DNA of 43,254 nucleotides from Clostridiales bacterium (GCA_022508245.1 JAFLVO010000008.1:1-43254); one strand, 5' to 3'; shown: positions 16,223 to 24,781, counted from the stretch's first letter. Numbers and translations: made by a program. Notes: generated by a model not told the origin, from the letters alone.

Positions 16223-17719
16223 TTACTTCTGGTGTTTTGTAAGCACGAGCTTGGGATAGGCAATTCTCTCGTGATATACGCCCGTAAGGTTGTTTACAAG
16301 CGTGCGGATAATTACCGAAAGCTCTTTAAGCGTTATGTCGCAGTCCACGAATTGGTCCATATTCATGCGCTCTTCGACGAGGCTCTTTACGAGGGCTTCA
16401 ACCTTCTCGGGCGAGCGGTCGGAAAGCGAACGCGCAGCCGCCTCCGAAGCGTCGCAAATCATAATTATTGCCGCAATTTTAGAAGTGGGCGTGGGACCCA
16501 TGTAAGAATAGTTTACGGGGTTTAAGGTACCGTCCGAAAGCTTTAACGCCTTTGCGTAGAAATACTTTATGGGCATCGTGCCGTGGTGCTGAAGGGCTAC
16601 GTCGGCAAAGATTTCGGGCAGGTGGTGGCTCTTTATAAGCCTTGCGCCGTCGCGTGCATGCGAACGGATAATATCCACAGACAGCTCGGGTGTGAGCTCG
16701 TTGTGCATGTTGTAGCCACTCTGATTTTCTGTGAACATTTCGGGGTTTTTGAGCTTGCCAATGTCGTGATAGTAAGCCGCCGCTCTTGCAAGCTCTGCGT
16801 CCTCGTTTATGGCGATAGCGCAGGACTCCGCAAGCTGTGCAACCACTATACTGTGGTTATATGTTCCCGAAGCGTTCTCTTTAAGCTTTTTAATCAGTTT
16901 TGAGCTGTCTGAAGTGAGCTCTCTCAATCTGAAGGTGGTCAGCTCTGCAAAAATCCACTCGAATACGGGCAAAAGGAACATAAACAGCAGCATAGAGAAT
17001 ATGCAGTTTAGCGCGCTGTAAAGCAAGATTTCGCCCGCTTTCTCCCATATACCCGTTTCAATATACGGAAGCTGCATTGCCATATTCAGCGTGATTACGG
17101 GTATAAACAGCACGAAGGTAACCATTACGCTGCCCATCCTCGTCTTGACGCGCTGAATCATAAATATAGCAACTATACCGCCGCAGAATATAATCAGTAG
17201 TCTTATTACAAGCTCTACCTGGAAGTCTCCGATAAACGCGCTCGTTTCCTCCACGAGAAGGGTTAAGTATCTGTTTAAGACGAGCACGAACGCAAATATG
17301 GTATTTAAGAAAATTGCGTCCTTACGCTTGCACAGCTTGCCCGCAAGTAGCGCGAACAAGAGAAGGGGGCGCGCCATTGAAAGATCGTCGTCCTGCATAT
17401 CCATTACGGCGCAGATTGTGTAACAGACGAATATGAGAAGAAACAGCTCGGTAATCTTTCTTCCGCTTGCCAAAAGGTTCTTGTTTTCGAAGAATAAATA
17501 AAAGTAAGTAAGTACGAAAATTACGACGAGTGCTATACTTACCGTAATTATTACTTCGCGGTTGTCGTAAAGTATCTTGACGAAATCTCCCGTGCCGTTT
17601 CTTACGTAATTTCTTAAAAGAAGCATCAAAAATATGAGCAATGCCTGCAGTGCAACGCCGAATATAAACAGCAAAACGCTGACTGCTATTTCTTTTTGTG
17701 AAAGCTTTGTCTTATTCAT
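16223..17719 (-). CDS. 7TM-HD (PgpH-type) c-di-AMP phosphodiesterase, short form
   Basis: 498 residues: about seven hydrophobic helices between residues 10 and 260, then a cytosolic HD domain with LARAAAYYHDIGKL, HNELTPELS, IRSHARDGARLI and LQHHGT. PgpH proteins degrade c-di-AMP, which controls osmotic balance and potassium uptake. The usual protein is about 700 residues and has a large extracellular domain between helix 1 and helix 2. Here helix 1 (AVSVLLFIFGVALQALLIF) is followed after some 20 residues by helix 2, so that sensor domain is missing. The place between phoH and ybeY is the normal one. The start has a weak AGG site. Confidence 0.88.
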   Translation of the reverse strand: MNKTKLSQKEIAVSVLLFIFGVALQALLIFLMLLLRNYVRNGTGDFVKILYDNREVIITVSIALVVIFVLTYFYLFFENKNLLASGRKITELFLLIFVCYTICAVMDMQDDDLSMARPLLLFALLAGKLCKRKDAIFLNTIFAFVLVLNRYLTLLVEETSAFIGDFQVELVIRLLIIFCGGIVAIFMIQRVKTRMGSVMVTFVLFIPVITLNMAMQLPYIETGIWEKAGEILLYSALNCIFSMLLFMFLLPVFEWIFAELTTFRLRELTSDSSKLIKKLKENASGTYNHSIVVAQLAESCAIAINEDAELARAAAYYHDIGKLKNPEMFTENQSGYNMHNELTPELSVDIIRSHARDGARLIKSHHLPEIFADVALQHHGTMPIKYFYAKALKLSDGTLNPVNYSYMGPTPTSKIAAIIMICDASEAAARSLSDRSPEKVEALVKSLVEERMNMDQFVDCDITLKELSVIIRTLVNNLTGVYHERIAYPKLVLTKHQK

Positions 17720-17746
17720 AATTTTTACCTAACGTATAATATATGT

Positions 17747-18715
17747 TTAATTATTTTTATTTTCTTCGGACTTTTCGTAAGCCTTGACAATCGACATTAC
17801 GAGGGGGTTTCTGACTACGTCCTTATCCGACAGGGTTATGACCTCTATCCCCTCCACGTCCTTTAAAACGCCTACGGCGTGTTGAAGTCCGCTTCTCTTT
17901 CCCTCTGGCAAATCTATCTGCGTTATATCGCCCGTAATTACCATTTTGCTTCCGTCGCCGAGTCGGGTTAAAAACATCTTCATCTGCTCGCGGGTGGTGT
18001 TCTGCGCCTCGTCCAAAATTACGAAGGCGTTTGAAAGAGTTCTTCCGCGCATATACGCAAGGGGAGCTATTTCGATTGTTCCCCTCTCCATTAGCTTGGT
18101 ATAGGTCTCAAGCCCGAGCATCTCCTGAAGGGCGTCGTATAAAGGTCTCAAATAGGGGTCTACCTTTGTCTGCAAATCGCCCGGGAGGAAACCCAGCTTT
18201 TCGCCCGCCTCCACGGCAGGACGGGTTAAAATTATTTTATCTACCTGCTTTTGCTTGAACGCCTGCACCGCAAGGCAGACCGCAAGGTACGTCTTGCCCG
18301 TGCCCGCAGGACCTATGCCGAAAGTTATCGAATTTGTCTTGATTGCGTCTACGTACTTCTGCTGTCCTACCGTCTTGCACTTTATAGGCTTCCCGCGCGA
18401 GGTTATTGCAACCGTTCCCGACGAGAGCTTGGTAATATCGTGCGCCTTGCCCTCCTTTGAAAGCTCTATACAGTAGGAAACCCTGCCTTTGTCAATGCTG
18501 TCCACGCTGTCTGACAGCGCAATTAAGCTTTCGAGCACGGAGTATGCCTGATTGACCTTATCCTCCTCTCCGCTGACGACGAAATTTACCCCGCTTACGC
18601 GGATTAAAACGCCGATATCACGCATTATAAGGCTTATGTTTTCATCAAAGGTACCTAAAACGCGCTGTAACTTGTCCGCACTCTCCGCACTTATCTTTTT
18701 TACGCTTTCGTCCAT
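17747..18715 (-). CDS. phoH: PhoH-family ATPase
   Basis: 322 residues. An N-terminal KH-like part is followed by the P-loop GIGPAGTGKTYLAV near residue 138 and the Walker B ILDEAQNTTREQMKMFLTR. KMVITGDITQIDLP is also diagnostic. The family is linked to RNA metabolism and phosphate stress, and the true substrate is uncertain. The operon position next to ybeY is conserved and suggests ribosome or RNA quality control. AAGGAG is only 3 nt from the ATG, a short spacing. Confidence 0.95.
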   Translation of the reverse strand: MDESVKKISAESADKLQRVLGTFDENISLIMRDIGVLIRVSGVNFVVSGEEDKVNQAYSVLESLIALSDSVDSIDKGRVSYCIELSKEGKAHDITKLSSGTVAITSRGKPIKCKTVGQQKYVDAIKTNSITFGIGPAGTGKTYLAVCLAVQAFKQKQVDKIILTRPAVEAGEKLGFLPGDLQTKVDPYLRPLYDALQEMLGLETYTKLMERGTIEIAPLAYMRGRTLSNAFVILDEAQNTTREQMKMFLTRLGDGSKMVITGDITQIDLPEGKRSGLQHAVGVLKDVEGIEVITLSDKDVVRNPLVMSIVKAYEKSEENKNN

Positions 18716-18745
18716 AAACTCCTTAACCTGATAATTTTAAATTGG

Positions 18746-19651
18746 TTATGTAAGATTTATACTTATTTTGTGCAAGTATGTATAATTTAAAACGTATATC
18801 ACTCCGTCCGCCGTTGGAGTTACGTAGTGGTTTTTTTCTATAACTTCGACGTCCTCCAAAAGAAGTGAGGCGTACGCGTCTTTGAGGCTTTGCTCGCTTT
18901 CAGTTTCCGCAAAGTATTGAGAGGTTGCCCGGCACTCGATTTCGGCATAACCAGCCGCGATGCAGTCCACCTTTTCTTCCCCTGCGAGTGTGTAGGGGAA
19001 AATGAGCGTTGAACCCTTTTCTACGGAGTCCCCCTCATTTACCGCCGCCGTTCCGCAGATTGCAACAAGCCTTATAACCTTGCCCGCCCTGTCCGAAATA
19101 AGAGAGGAGTTCACAAGGCTTCCGCTATGTTCGGTATCCACCTGAACGTCAACCGTTAAAACACTGCCTTTTTTTGAGATATTGCAGAAAGTGACCTGTG
19201 GCAGGGCGAGTATACGCCCCGTTGCCCGGGCGCTGTTGAAGGAGGAATACAGCCTGAACTCCCCCGCGCCCTCGGATTGAATTATGCGCCTTACCTCGGG
19301 CTCGAGATAGCTTCCGCTCCCCCCTACTTCTATTTTGAGCATATAGAAATCCGAGGTGGCGGCAAGCGCGATAAAGGCAACTGCGCCCAAAAACAGTCCC
19401 GCGCGCAACTTCATAAAAGATAACGCGCGCTTTTTTGCGCTTTTTTTAATGACTTTTATATTATAACACGGTTTTGCGAAAATTGCAAAAACTTTTTCTA
19501 TATCTTTATCCGATACGGAAAATAGGAACTTTGCACCATCTTTTTTGCAGTTATAGACGGTAATTTGTCCCCTCTTGAGCTTTGAAAGAGCACTTTCCGC
19601 TGTTGATATTATACAAATTTGAGTTAAATCAGTCAATTTTAATGCCCTCAA
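18746..19651 (-). CDS. yqfD: Sporulation protein YqfD
   Basis: 301 residues, somewhat shorter than the Bacillus protein. One membrane helix (LRAGLFLGAVAFIALAATS, about 82-102) is followed by a beta-rich external domain (FCNISKKGSVLTVDVQVD, GKVIRLVAICGTAAVNEGD). This matches YqfD, a stage IV sporulation membrane protein expressed in the mother cell. The start is a TTG at 19651 with AAAGGGA just upstream. It overlaps yqfC by 23 nt, so the two are translated together. The 30-nt gap to phoH implies the same transcript. Confidence 0.85.
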   Translation of the reverse strand: MRALKLTDLTQICIISTAESALSKLKRGQITVYNCKKDGAKFLFSVSDKDIEKVFAIFAKPCYNIKVIKKSAKKRALSFMKLRAGLFLGAVAFIALAATSDFYMLKIEVGGSGSYLEPEVRRIIQSEGAGEFRLYSSFNSARATGRILALPQVTFCNISKKGSVLTVDVQVDTEHSGSLVNSSLISDRAGKVIRLVAICGTAAVNEGDSVEKGSTLIFPYTLAGEEKVDCIAAGYAEIECRATSQYFAETESEQSLKDAYASLLLEDVEVIEKNHYVTPTADGVIYVLNYTYLHKISINLT

Positions 19652-19874
19652 TATTTCCCTTTATAAAAATATCCTCTTCAAAATATTTTCCAACCTGCAT
19701 ATCCTCGCCGGAAAGAGTTATGTCAAACTTCTTAAGCCGAAGCACTATTTTCTGCGGAGTGTACTCTGCTATGCTCTTTACGCTTTGAAAATACCCCCCG
19801 AAGCGGGGCACCACCGTAAAGGATTTTAATGTGTCCCCGCCCAGCTCTTTTATTATCTGTTCCAAAAGTTTCAT
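19629..19874 (-). CDS. yqfC: YqfC/YabP-family sporulation protein
   Basis: 81 residues with the YabP/YqfC pattern of short beta-strands (YTPQKIVLRLKKFDITLSGE, then GKYFEEDIFIKGNIEGI). It is the first gene of the minus-strand block that ends with recO. No ribosome-binding site precedes the ATG, and a sigma-E-like promoter ends 5 nt before it, so the message may be leaderless. Paired with yqfD as in Bacillus, where both depend on sigma-E. Confidence 0.85.
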   Translation of the reverse strand: MKLLEQIIKELGGDTLKSFTVVPRFGGYFQSVKSIAEYTPQKIVLRLKKFDITLSGEDMQVGKYFEEDIFIKGNIEGIKID

Positions 19875-19879
19875 ATAAT

Positions 19880-19907
19880 AATCTATGCTTGAAATAATTG
19901 CTTATTC
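19880..19907 (-). promoter_or_regulatory. Possible sigma-E-type promoter of yqfC
   Basis: Minus strand GAATAA (19902-19907), 14-nt spacer, CATAGATT (19880-19887), near the sigma-E pattern CATA-A-T. The -10 box ends 5 nt before the yqfC ATG. Weighted by the known sigma-E control of yqfCD in Bacillus. The match itself is modest. Confidence 0.3.
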
Positions 19908-19967
19908 TTTGATTTGTGACAAAATAAGTTAATGTTTTTATTGAGTTTACCTTTAAAATTTTAACAA

Positions 19968-20699
19968 ATGGCGACCAAAATTCTTTTTACAAGCTTAAAG
20001 GGCGGGGTCGGAGTTACAACCTGCTGTGTAGGAATCGGGCTTGCGCTTGCCGAGGCTGGCGGGCGCACTTTGATTGTGGACGGCGACAGGGTGTGCGGAA
20101 GTGCGCTGACTATTGCCGACCTTGCGAATATGCAGGTCTATACCCTTGCCGATTACGAAAAGGGCGCGTGCCGGGCAAAGCAGACCTTGATAAGTCACGC
20201 AAAGAGCTCGAATTTATATATTATGCCCTCGGTAGGGCTGTCCGACGAGCGGGTATTTGCTCGGGCGGTTGCCGACGTGGACGGGCTGTTCGACTACGTA
20301 TTTTTGGATAAAGTCTATTCCGCGCCCTGCGACGAGGCGGTTATCGTTACCGAGCCGTACGCTCCTTCCATAAAGTGTGCCGACGTAAGCCGTTCGTATC
20401 TTGCCGACAGCGGGGTCAGGGAAATAGGGCTTATTGTTTGCAAGCTGAGCGGAGCGCAGATACTCGGCGGAGAGGTTATGTCCGCAAATCAGATTTCAAC
20501 CCTTTTACATCTGCCGTTAAAGGGGATAATTCCCGAGGACTTGACGTTATCTTCGGGCAAATGCAGGGAGGTTACTTCCCGGGCGTACTCGCTTGCGGCG
20601 GAAAATATTGCGGGCGAAAAAAGCGGATTGCCGGACGTTACGCGTCAATTTTACGGCTTGAACGGATATTTTAAAAGAAAGATGAGGCAAAAAATATGA
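19968..20699 (+). CDS. MinD-like ParA-family ATPase with altered Walker A
   Basis: 243 residues. The MinD/ParA fold is plain: TKILFTSLKGGVGVTTCCVG, LIVDGDRVCGSALTIADL and YVFLDKVY. The deviant-Walker lysine (KGG) is present, but the P-loop lysine of GVGKTT is replaced by valine (codon GTT at about 20019-20021). Nucleotide hydrolysis is therefore doubtful. The C-terminus ends basic (YFKRKMRQKI), which could form a short membrane-binding helix as in MinD. The next gene, overlapping by ATGA, is MinE-like. No MinC gene is nearby. It may take part in division-site placement as an atypical MinD, or be a different positioning ATPase. No clear ribosome-binding site precedes the ATG. Confidence 0.75.
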   Translation: MATKILFTSLKGGVGVTTCCVGIGLALAEAGGRTLIVDGDRVCGSALTIADLANMQVYTLADYEKGACRAKQTLISHAKSSNLYIMPSVGLSDERVFARAVADVDGLFDYVFLDKVYSAPCDEAVIVTEPYAPSIKCADVSRSYLADSGVREIGLIVCKLSGAQILGGEVMSANQISTLLHLPLKGIIPEDLTLSSGKCREVTSRAYSLAAENIAGEKSGLPDVTRQFYGLNGYFKRKMRQKI

Positions 20700-20908
20700 A
20701 CAATTTGACGGCTTCGCTCTCGCTTGACAGAGAGGATATGTCGGAATTTGCAAGACAGCTGTTTTTAAAGGATATCAAGCGGGTAATTGAAGAATACTTT
20801 GAATGCGACGAGGCAGCAAACCTTGAAATAACCCGCTCAGAGGAGGGCTTTTTAGTCTGCGTACTCTTCTCGGCAAGGAGAATTAAAACCGTTAAAAATC
20901 CACTGTAA
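20696..20908 (+). CDS. MinE-like small protein
   Basis: 70 residues. The stretch LKDIKRVIEEYFECDEAANL followed by EITRSEEGFLVCVLF resembles the C-terminal topological-specificity domain of MinE (KDIL-VI-KY then a beta strand). The N-terminal part is short, and a MinD-binding helix is not obvious. The start overlaps the upstream ATPase stop (ATGA), so the pair is co-translated. The assignment rests on this similarity and the neighbour and is moderate. Otherwise it is a hypothetical partner protein. It ends at a strong terminator. Confidence 0.55.
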   Translation: MNNLTASLSLDREDMSEFARQLFLKDIKRVIEEYFECDEAANLEITRSEEGFLVCVLFSARRIKTVKNPL

Positions 20909-20941
20909 AAGGCGGCGGCACGTTTAGTGCCGCCGCCTTTT
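20907..20941. terminator. Strong bidirectional terminator
   Basis: GGCGGCGGCAC (20911-20921), GTTTA, GTGCCGCCGCC (20927-20937): a perfect 11-bp GC-rich stem, with A4 before and T4 after, so it works in both directions. It serves the MinD/MinE-like pair on the plus strand and the S41 peptidase on the minus strand. Confidence 0.92.
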
Positions 20942-20945
20942 ATAT

Positions 20946-22238
20946 TTAACTTTGTCGGGATTTTATTATACGAACTACATCCCGAAGCTCTTTATCCTCT
21001 TTGGTTACGGTATTTTCCGTCTGAACGAGGATACAGCCGTCTGCTGCCGTAAGTCCGATATCGTGTATGCACTTGCCGTTAGGCCAATAAATTTTGGCGC
21101 AGGTCAGCTTCAAGACTTCTTTAGTCCACCCGTTCACGTACATGGACTGCATTATGCCCTTGCCGTACGTTCTACCCGTTGAGGACTGCCCGATATAGTC
21201 GGATATGAATATATTTTCGTAACTGCATATTCCGTAATCCACAAGCACACCTATAAGTGCCTCCGATGCGCTCGCAGTATTTGAGTTCGCAAGAATATAG
21301 ACCTGTACGCCCTCATCTATCTTTTGTGAGTGATTGCCGCAGTAGTATTTTTCCGATTTCCCGCTCTTATACACAGCCGTCATCGCTACTTTGGATGCGG
21401 ATTTCACGAAATACCCGCCTAAACTCTGCATTATATCTACGTACCCGCCGCCGTTATTGCGCAGGTCCAAAATGAGGGTATTCATTGAATATGCGTTGAA
21501 TTTTTCAACTATCCTGCCGAACTCGTTTGCCGCGCCGCCGTAGAACTGCGACAGCCTTATATATGCCGCATCTTCTGGCAGAAAGTCCAAGCTTAAATGC
21601 ATATTTTCAAACAGGGCAAGCTCGCTGCCCACCGACGAGCGGAATTCCCAGCCCGTGCTCTTCGTGCTCATAGTCACGTAGCTTTGGGTAAAGCTCTCTT
21701 TGGATAGAGTATATTCCCCGTCCGCCGTCCTTAAAATAAACTGCTCGCCCTTTGCCCGTGCGTCGATAAATTGCGTAAACTGCGTGTAGTCTTCAAAGGT
21801 CACGCTCTCGCCATGCGCCTCTCCGCCGATAATAACGTCGCCCGCCTCAAGCCCTGCTTTGAGTGCGGGGGAATTGCCCGAAACGGAAACTATAAGCGCG
21901 CCTGCACCATCTACCTTTTGAAGTGTTACGCCTATCCCGTAAAACTCGCCCGCGTTACTCTTTATGACCTCTTCGTACTGCTCCTTGGTGTAATAGGCGG
22001 AATATTTGTCCAAAAGAGCGGCAAGTGCGGCGGGGGTCTTTTCCTCTGCAAGGCTTGGGTCAAATTCGCCACCTACGTAGTGTTTTTCTATAGTTTCAAG
22101 CGCCCAGTCGTACGAAGACGGGATAATACAGCCGCTAAAAAAAACGGAAATCCAAAGTAAAAAAGCCACGAAAAGGCATATTGAAATTTTAAAAAAGTTT
22201 GATTTCTTTATATCCGAATACATACTATTTTGAAACAT
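20946..22238 (-). CDS. PDZ-containing S41 (CtpA-type) peptidase, likely lipoprotein
   Basis: About 430 residues from the ATG at 22238. A hydrophobic helix ends in VFFSGC, a plausible lipobox, so the enzyme is probably anchored on the outside of the membrane. The S41 N-terminal helical part (YTKEQYEEVIKS) and the PDZ domain (GIGVTLQKVDGAGALIVSV, AGLEAGDVIIGGE) follow. The catalytic site is NSNTASASEAL with Ser near residue 320 and GRTYGKGIMQS with the general-base Lys. Family members cut C-termini of exported proteins. In-frame ATGs at 22223 and 22310 are alternatives. The last has a weak AAAGG but a long unusual n-region. It ends 5 nt before the bidirectional terminator. Confidence 0.88.
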   Translation of the reverse strand: MFQNSMYSDIKKSNFFKISICLFVAFLLWISVFFSGCIIPSSYDWALETIEKHYVGGEFDPSLAEEKTPAALAALLDKYSAYYTKEQYEEVIKSNAGEFYGIGVTLQKVDGAGALIVSVSGNSPALKAGLEAGDVIIGGEAHGESVTFEDYTQFTQFIDARAKGEQFILRTADGEYTLSKESFTQSYVTMSTKSTGWEFRSSVGSELALFENMHLSLDFLPEDAAYIRLSQFYGGAANEFGRIVEKFNAYSMNTLILDLRNNGGGYVDIMQSLGGYFVKSASKVAMTAVYKSGKSEKYYCGNHSQKIDEGVQVYILANSNTASASEALIGVLVDYGICSYENIFISDYIGQSSTGRTYGKGIMQSMYVNGWTKEVLKLTCAKIYWPNGKCIHDIGLTAADGCILVQTENTVTKEDKELRDVVRIIKSRQS

Positions 22239-22437
22239 TTTACGGCACAAACAAAAACCACGCTTTTTATTTGTGCACTCAATTTGCGAATACTTTCGGC
22301 TTTGCACCATATTATTTGAAACCTTTGCAATAAGGTGTGCAAAGCATCGCTACGCTCGCGCACTGGAAGTGAATGCCCGTAATTTGATAATTGTTTGCCC
22401 TTAAATATACGGGCAGAGAAACATAGTTTCTGAAAAT

Positions 22438-22477
22438 CACAAAAATTGTTTGCGCAGAATAGCAAGCAATTTTTGTG
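22438..22477 (-). terminator. Terminator-like long hairpin after the HTH gene
   Basis: CACAAAAATTGTTTGC (22438-22453) pairs with GCAAGCAATTTTTGTG (22462-22477), 16 bp with one G-T pair and an 8-nt loop, 6 nt after the stop of the gene at 22484. The T-run after it on the minus strand is short (ATTTTC). The remaining 200 bp to the peptidase start hold a GCCCGTA/TACGGGC repeat and no gene. Confidence 0.55.
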
Positions 22478-22483
22478 AACCGA

Positions 22484-22843
22484 CTATTTCATCGCGTATA
22501 AGCTGTGCAGAATTTCAAATGTCACAGCCATTTTGAAATCTTTTAAATCCAGCCCTGTCTGACGGCGGATTGCGTTTAGTCTATATATTAGTGTATTTCT
22601 GTGCATGTACATCGCACGGGCGGTCTTGGCGACGTTCATTCCGTTTTCGAGAAAGCACTTTACCGTGCCCATCATAGTTTGGTCTTTAAAAAGTTTTTCA
22701 AAATTTTTTACGTTGCAGCCCGAACAGATTTTTTCCTTTTGCGACTTTGTAAGCAGCGAGGTAATTTTCGCAAGTTCTACAATCTCGGGTGTCTTTTCGT
22801 CTTCAAAATTTAAATTGCTTTCTCCGTAGTTTGACGTCTGCAT
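22484..22843 (-). CDS. Small PucR-type helix-turn-helix protein
   Basis: 119 residues. The C-terminal half is the HTH_30 domain found at the end of PucR/CdaR regulators: VKCFLENGMNVAKTARAMYM, then HRNTLIYRLNAIRRQTGLDL. The N-terminal half has no known sensor domain and contains CSGC. Stand-alone copies of this domain are probably DNA-binding regulators with unknown targets. It has its own promoter (22877-22905) and a hairpin after the stop. The neighbouring genes give no clear target. Confidence 0.82.
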   Translation of the reverse strand: MQTSNYGESNLNFEDEKTPEIVELAKITSLLTKSQKEKICSGCNVKNFEKLFKDQTMMGTVKCFLENGMNVAKTARAMYMHRNTLIYRLNAIRRQTGLDLKDFKMAVTFEILHSLYAMK

Positions 22844-22876
22844 GATTCGCCCTTTAATCTGAAATATTTCTAATCT

Positions 22877-22905
22877 ATTTTACTATTTTATTTACACATT
22901 TGCAA
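22877..22905 (-). promoter_or_regulatory. SigA-type promoter of the HTH gene
   Basis: Minus strand TTGCAA (22900-22905), 17-nt spacer, TAAAAT (22877-22882). The leader to the ATG at 22843 is about 25 nt. The stretch from here to 23137 is AT-rich and I see only a small hairpin (23083-23097) in it. Confidence 0.55.
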
Positions 22906-23137
22906 TACTTTAAGCAATAAAAAACATCTTTTAAATTACGTCGCAAAATATTATATTCGTGCGCTTGGTATTAAACTCTTGTTTTTGCGTAAAATGTTAT
23001 TAGAAAAATCCCAAAAAAGCGTTAAATAAAGCATATTCCCGCCCCAATTTCCAAAAGTTAATATTAAAATGCGGTTTAAAATTATTGCCCACGGCAATAA
23101 AAAAACCTAATTTAAGACAAATTATTGCGTTATATTC

Positions 23138-23166
23138 TTGACATATATTTCCGTTTACTATACAAT
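23138..23166 (+). promoter_or_regulatory. Near-consensus SigA promoter of the membrane protein gene
   Basis: TTGACA (23138-23143), 17-nt spacer, TACAAT (23161-23166). This is the best promoter in the window and suggests strong expression of the gene starting at 23234, with a leader of about 60 nt. Confidence 0.8.
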
Positions 23167-23233
23167 AATAATGTATAGGTAGACGTATAATTTTTACATA
23201 AGCGTTTAAATAATTTTTTTGGAGATCAACTAT

Positions 23234-24781
23234 ATGGCAGACAATCAGAAGAAGTCCACCAAAACCTTTGCCGTAATTACATACGCCATTATTCTTGTGT
23301 GTCTTTTGGCAGGGCTTTTGCTCCCTCCCAATTTCTTTCAAGGCGAGTACAATGCCGTAGTTTGGCAAATTCCGCGCGCACTCAAATGCGTGGGCGTTGA
23401 CTTGGCGAAAGGCGCCGAACTCGTCAATCCATACACCGTGTATTTATGGGGCGGCGAAGCGTTTGAATTAGGCGGTCTGTTCCTGCTTTTATTCGCAGCC
23501 GTTTGCGTAGTTGCGCTGTTTGCACTCTTTGTCGTACTGCTCGGCAAGAAGGAAAAAAACACCGCACTTCACAGCGCAAAATGTGTTGCAGTTTTAAGCA
23601 CAGTAGTTCTTTCCGTTCTCCTTGCAATGCAGATGGCAACTTTCTCTTTGGCGGACGGTTACGAAAAGGGCGGTTGGAATATCCCTCTCTTGATTGCTTT
23701 CGCCGGTCCGCTTGTAGTGCTCTTTGTTTTAAGCATCTACGAAAAGGGCGGCTCGGGCTTTGTAAAGACTTTGCTTACAATCTTCAGCTTGCTTGCCGTT
23801 GTCCTTTGCCTCTTCTCGTTTGCGGCAATCCTTCCCCAGCTTTCAGACGCTTTGAAGGACACTCTCAACGGTAACACACAGCTTTTGGCATGGACGGCTG
23901 AAGGTAACCCTTATCTTGGTTCCATTTGGTACCACCTGTCGGTTCCCTTCTTTGAGAACTACGGCGACTTCTTAGGCAAGCTCGGTTCGTGGGATAAGAC
24001 GGTAATTTCAATTTGCATGCTCCTTCTCGGAGTTCTGATATTGGTAAACTTCATCCTCGACGTTTGCGGACATGCCAAAGATACAACTCGCAAGATGATT
24101 GTTGCAAACCTTATAAGATACGGCGTTGAAGTTCTGCTTGTTTTGGTAGTGCTTATAATAGGCAAATTTGTATCCGGATACGAGATCGGTTTAGTATGCT
24201 ATGCGCTCATAGCTCTTGCAGCGTTGCCCGTAGTAATAAACATCTTCCGCCTGCTCGCCAACAAAGAGAACAAGGCGGATAAGAAGGTTTCTAAAAAGCG
24301 CGAGGCTGCAGCTACCGTCGCTAACGAACCCGCATATGAACCCGAGCTTACCGCATATACGGCTCCCGCACAGCCCGCACCTAAGCCCGCTGCGCAACCT
24401 GCACCCGCTGTTGCTACACAGACCGCACAGCCTGCTACACAGCCCGCACAGCCTGCCGCACAGCCCGCACCCCAACCCGCGAAACAGCAGACGGCCGCGC
24501 CCGTTGCTGCGCAGACTGAAAAAGTTTATGCACCCGTTATTTACAGCGGTCCCCGCGACAAGTTTATCGATACTCTTTCCAACGAGGAGAAAGTTGAATT
24601 CTCGAGAGTATTTTTAGAGCACCGCTCAGGCAATATTCAGGGCGTACCCGATTACGTGCTTGACGACGAAAACGAAAAGTTCTTCAAGTCGCTCTTTATC
24701 TACTATGCACGCGTACGCGGACTCGTTTCCGACGGGCTTATGAATAAGTTCTACGAAAAGGTCAGCGCATTTAAAAAATAA
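23234..24781 (+). CDS. Polytopic membrane protein with Pro/Ala-rich linker and cytosolic C-domain
   Basis: 515 residues from the ATG at 23234, preceded by GGAG at 9 nt. About eight hydrophobic helices occupy the first 350 residues (for example TYAIILVCLLAGLLL, LFLLLFAAVCVVALFALFVV). A charged segment (NKENKADKKVSKKRE), a roughly 55-residue AQPA-rich linker and a conserved-looking C-terminal domain follow (FIDTLSNEEKVEFSRVFLEH ... FFKSLFIYYARVRGLVSDGL). I do not recognise the family. The layout suggests a membrane anchor that presents a small cytosolic domain on a flexible tether. Strong promoter and own terminator make it monocistronic. Confidence 0.75.
   Translation: MADNQKKSTKTFAVITYAIILVCLLAGLLLPPNFFQGEYNAVVWQIPRALKCVGVDLAKGAELVNPYTVYLWGGEAFELGGLFLLLFAAVCVVALFALFVVLLGKKEKNTALHSAKCVAVLSTVVLSVLLAMQMATFSLADGYEKGGWNIPLLIAFAGPLVVLFVLSIYEKGGSGFVKTLLTIFSLLAVVLCLFSFAAILPQLSDALKDTLNGNTQLLAWTAEGNPYLGSIWYHLSVPFFENYGDFLGKLGSWDKTVISICMLLLGVLILVNFILDVCGHAKDTTRKMIVANLIRYGVEVLLVLVVLIIGKFVSGYEIGLVCYALIALAALPVVINIFRLLANKENKADKKVSKKREAAATVANEPAYEPELTAYTAPAQPAPKPAAQPAPAVATQTAQPATQPAQPAAQPAPQPAKQQTAAPVAAQTEKVYAPVIYSGPRDKFIDTLSNEEKVEFSRVFLEHRSGNIQGVPDYVLDDENEKFFKSLFIYYARVRGLVSDGLMNKFYEKVSAFKK
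24358..24490 (+). repeat. Low-complexity Pro/Ala/Gln coding repeat
   Basis: Degenerate repeats of CCCGCACAG-like units encoding AQPA motifs inside the membrane protein gene. Such linkers vary in length between strains by slippage. Confidence 0.7.

Noticed and set aside
23083-23097. ATTGCC-CAC-GGCAAT hairpin as a terminator
   Set aside because: Short stem, and no gene ends near it on the strand with the suitable T-run.
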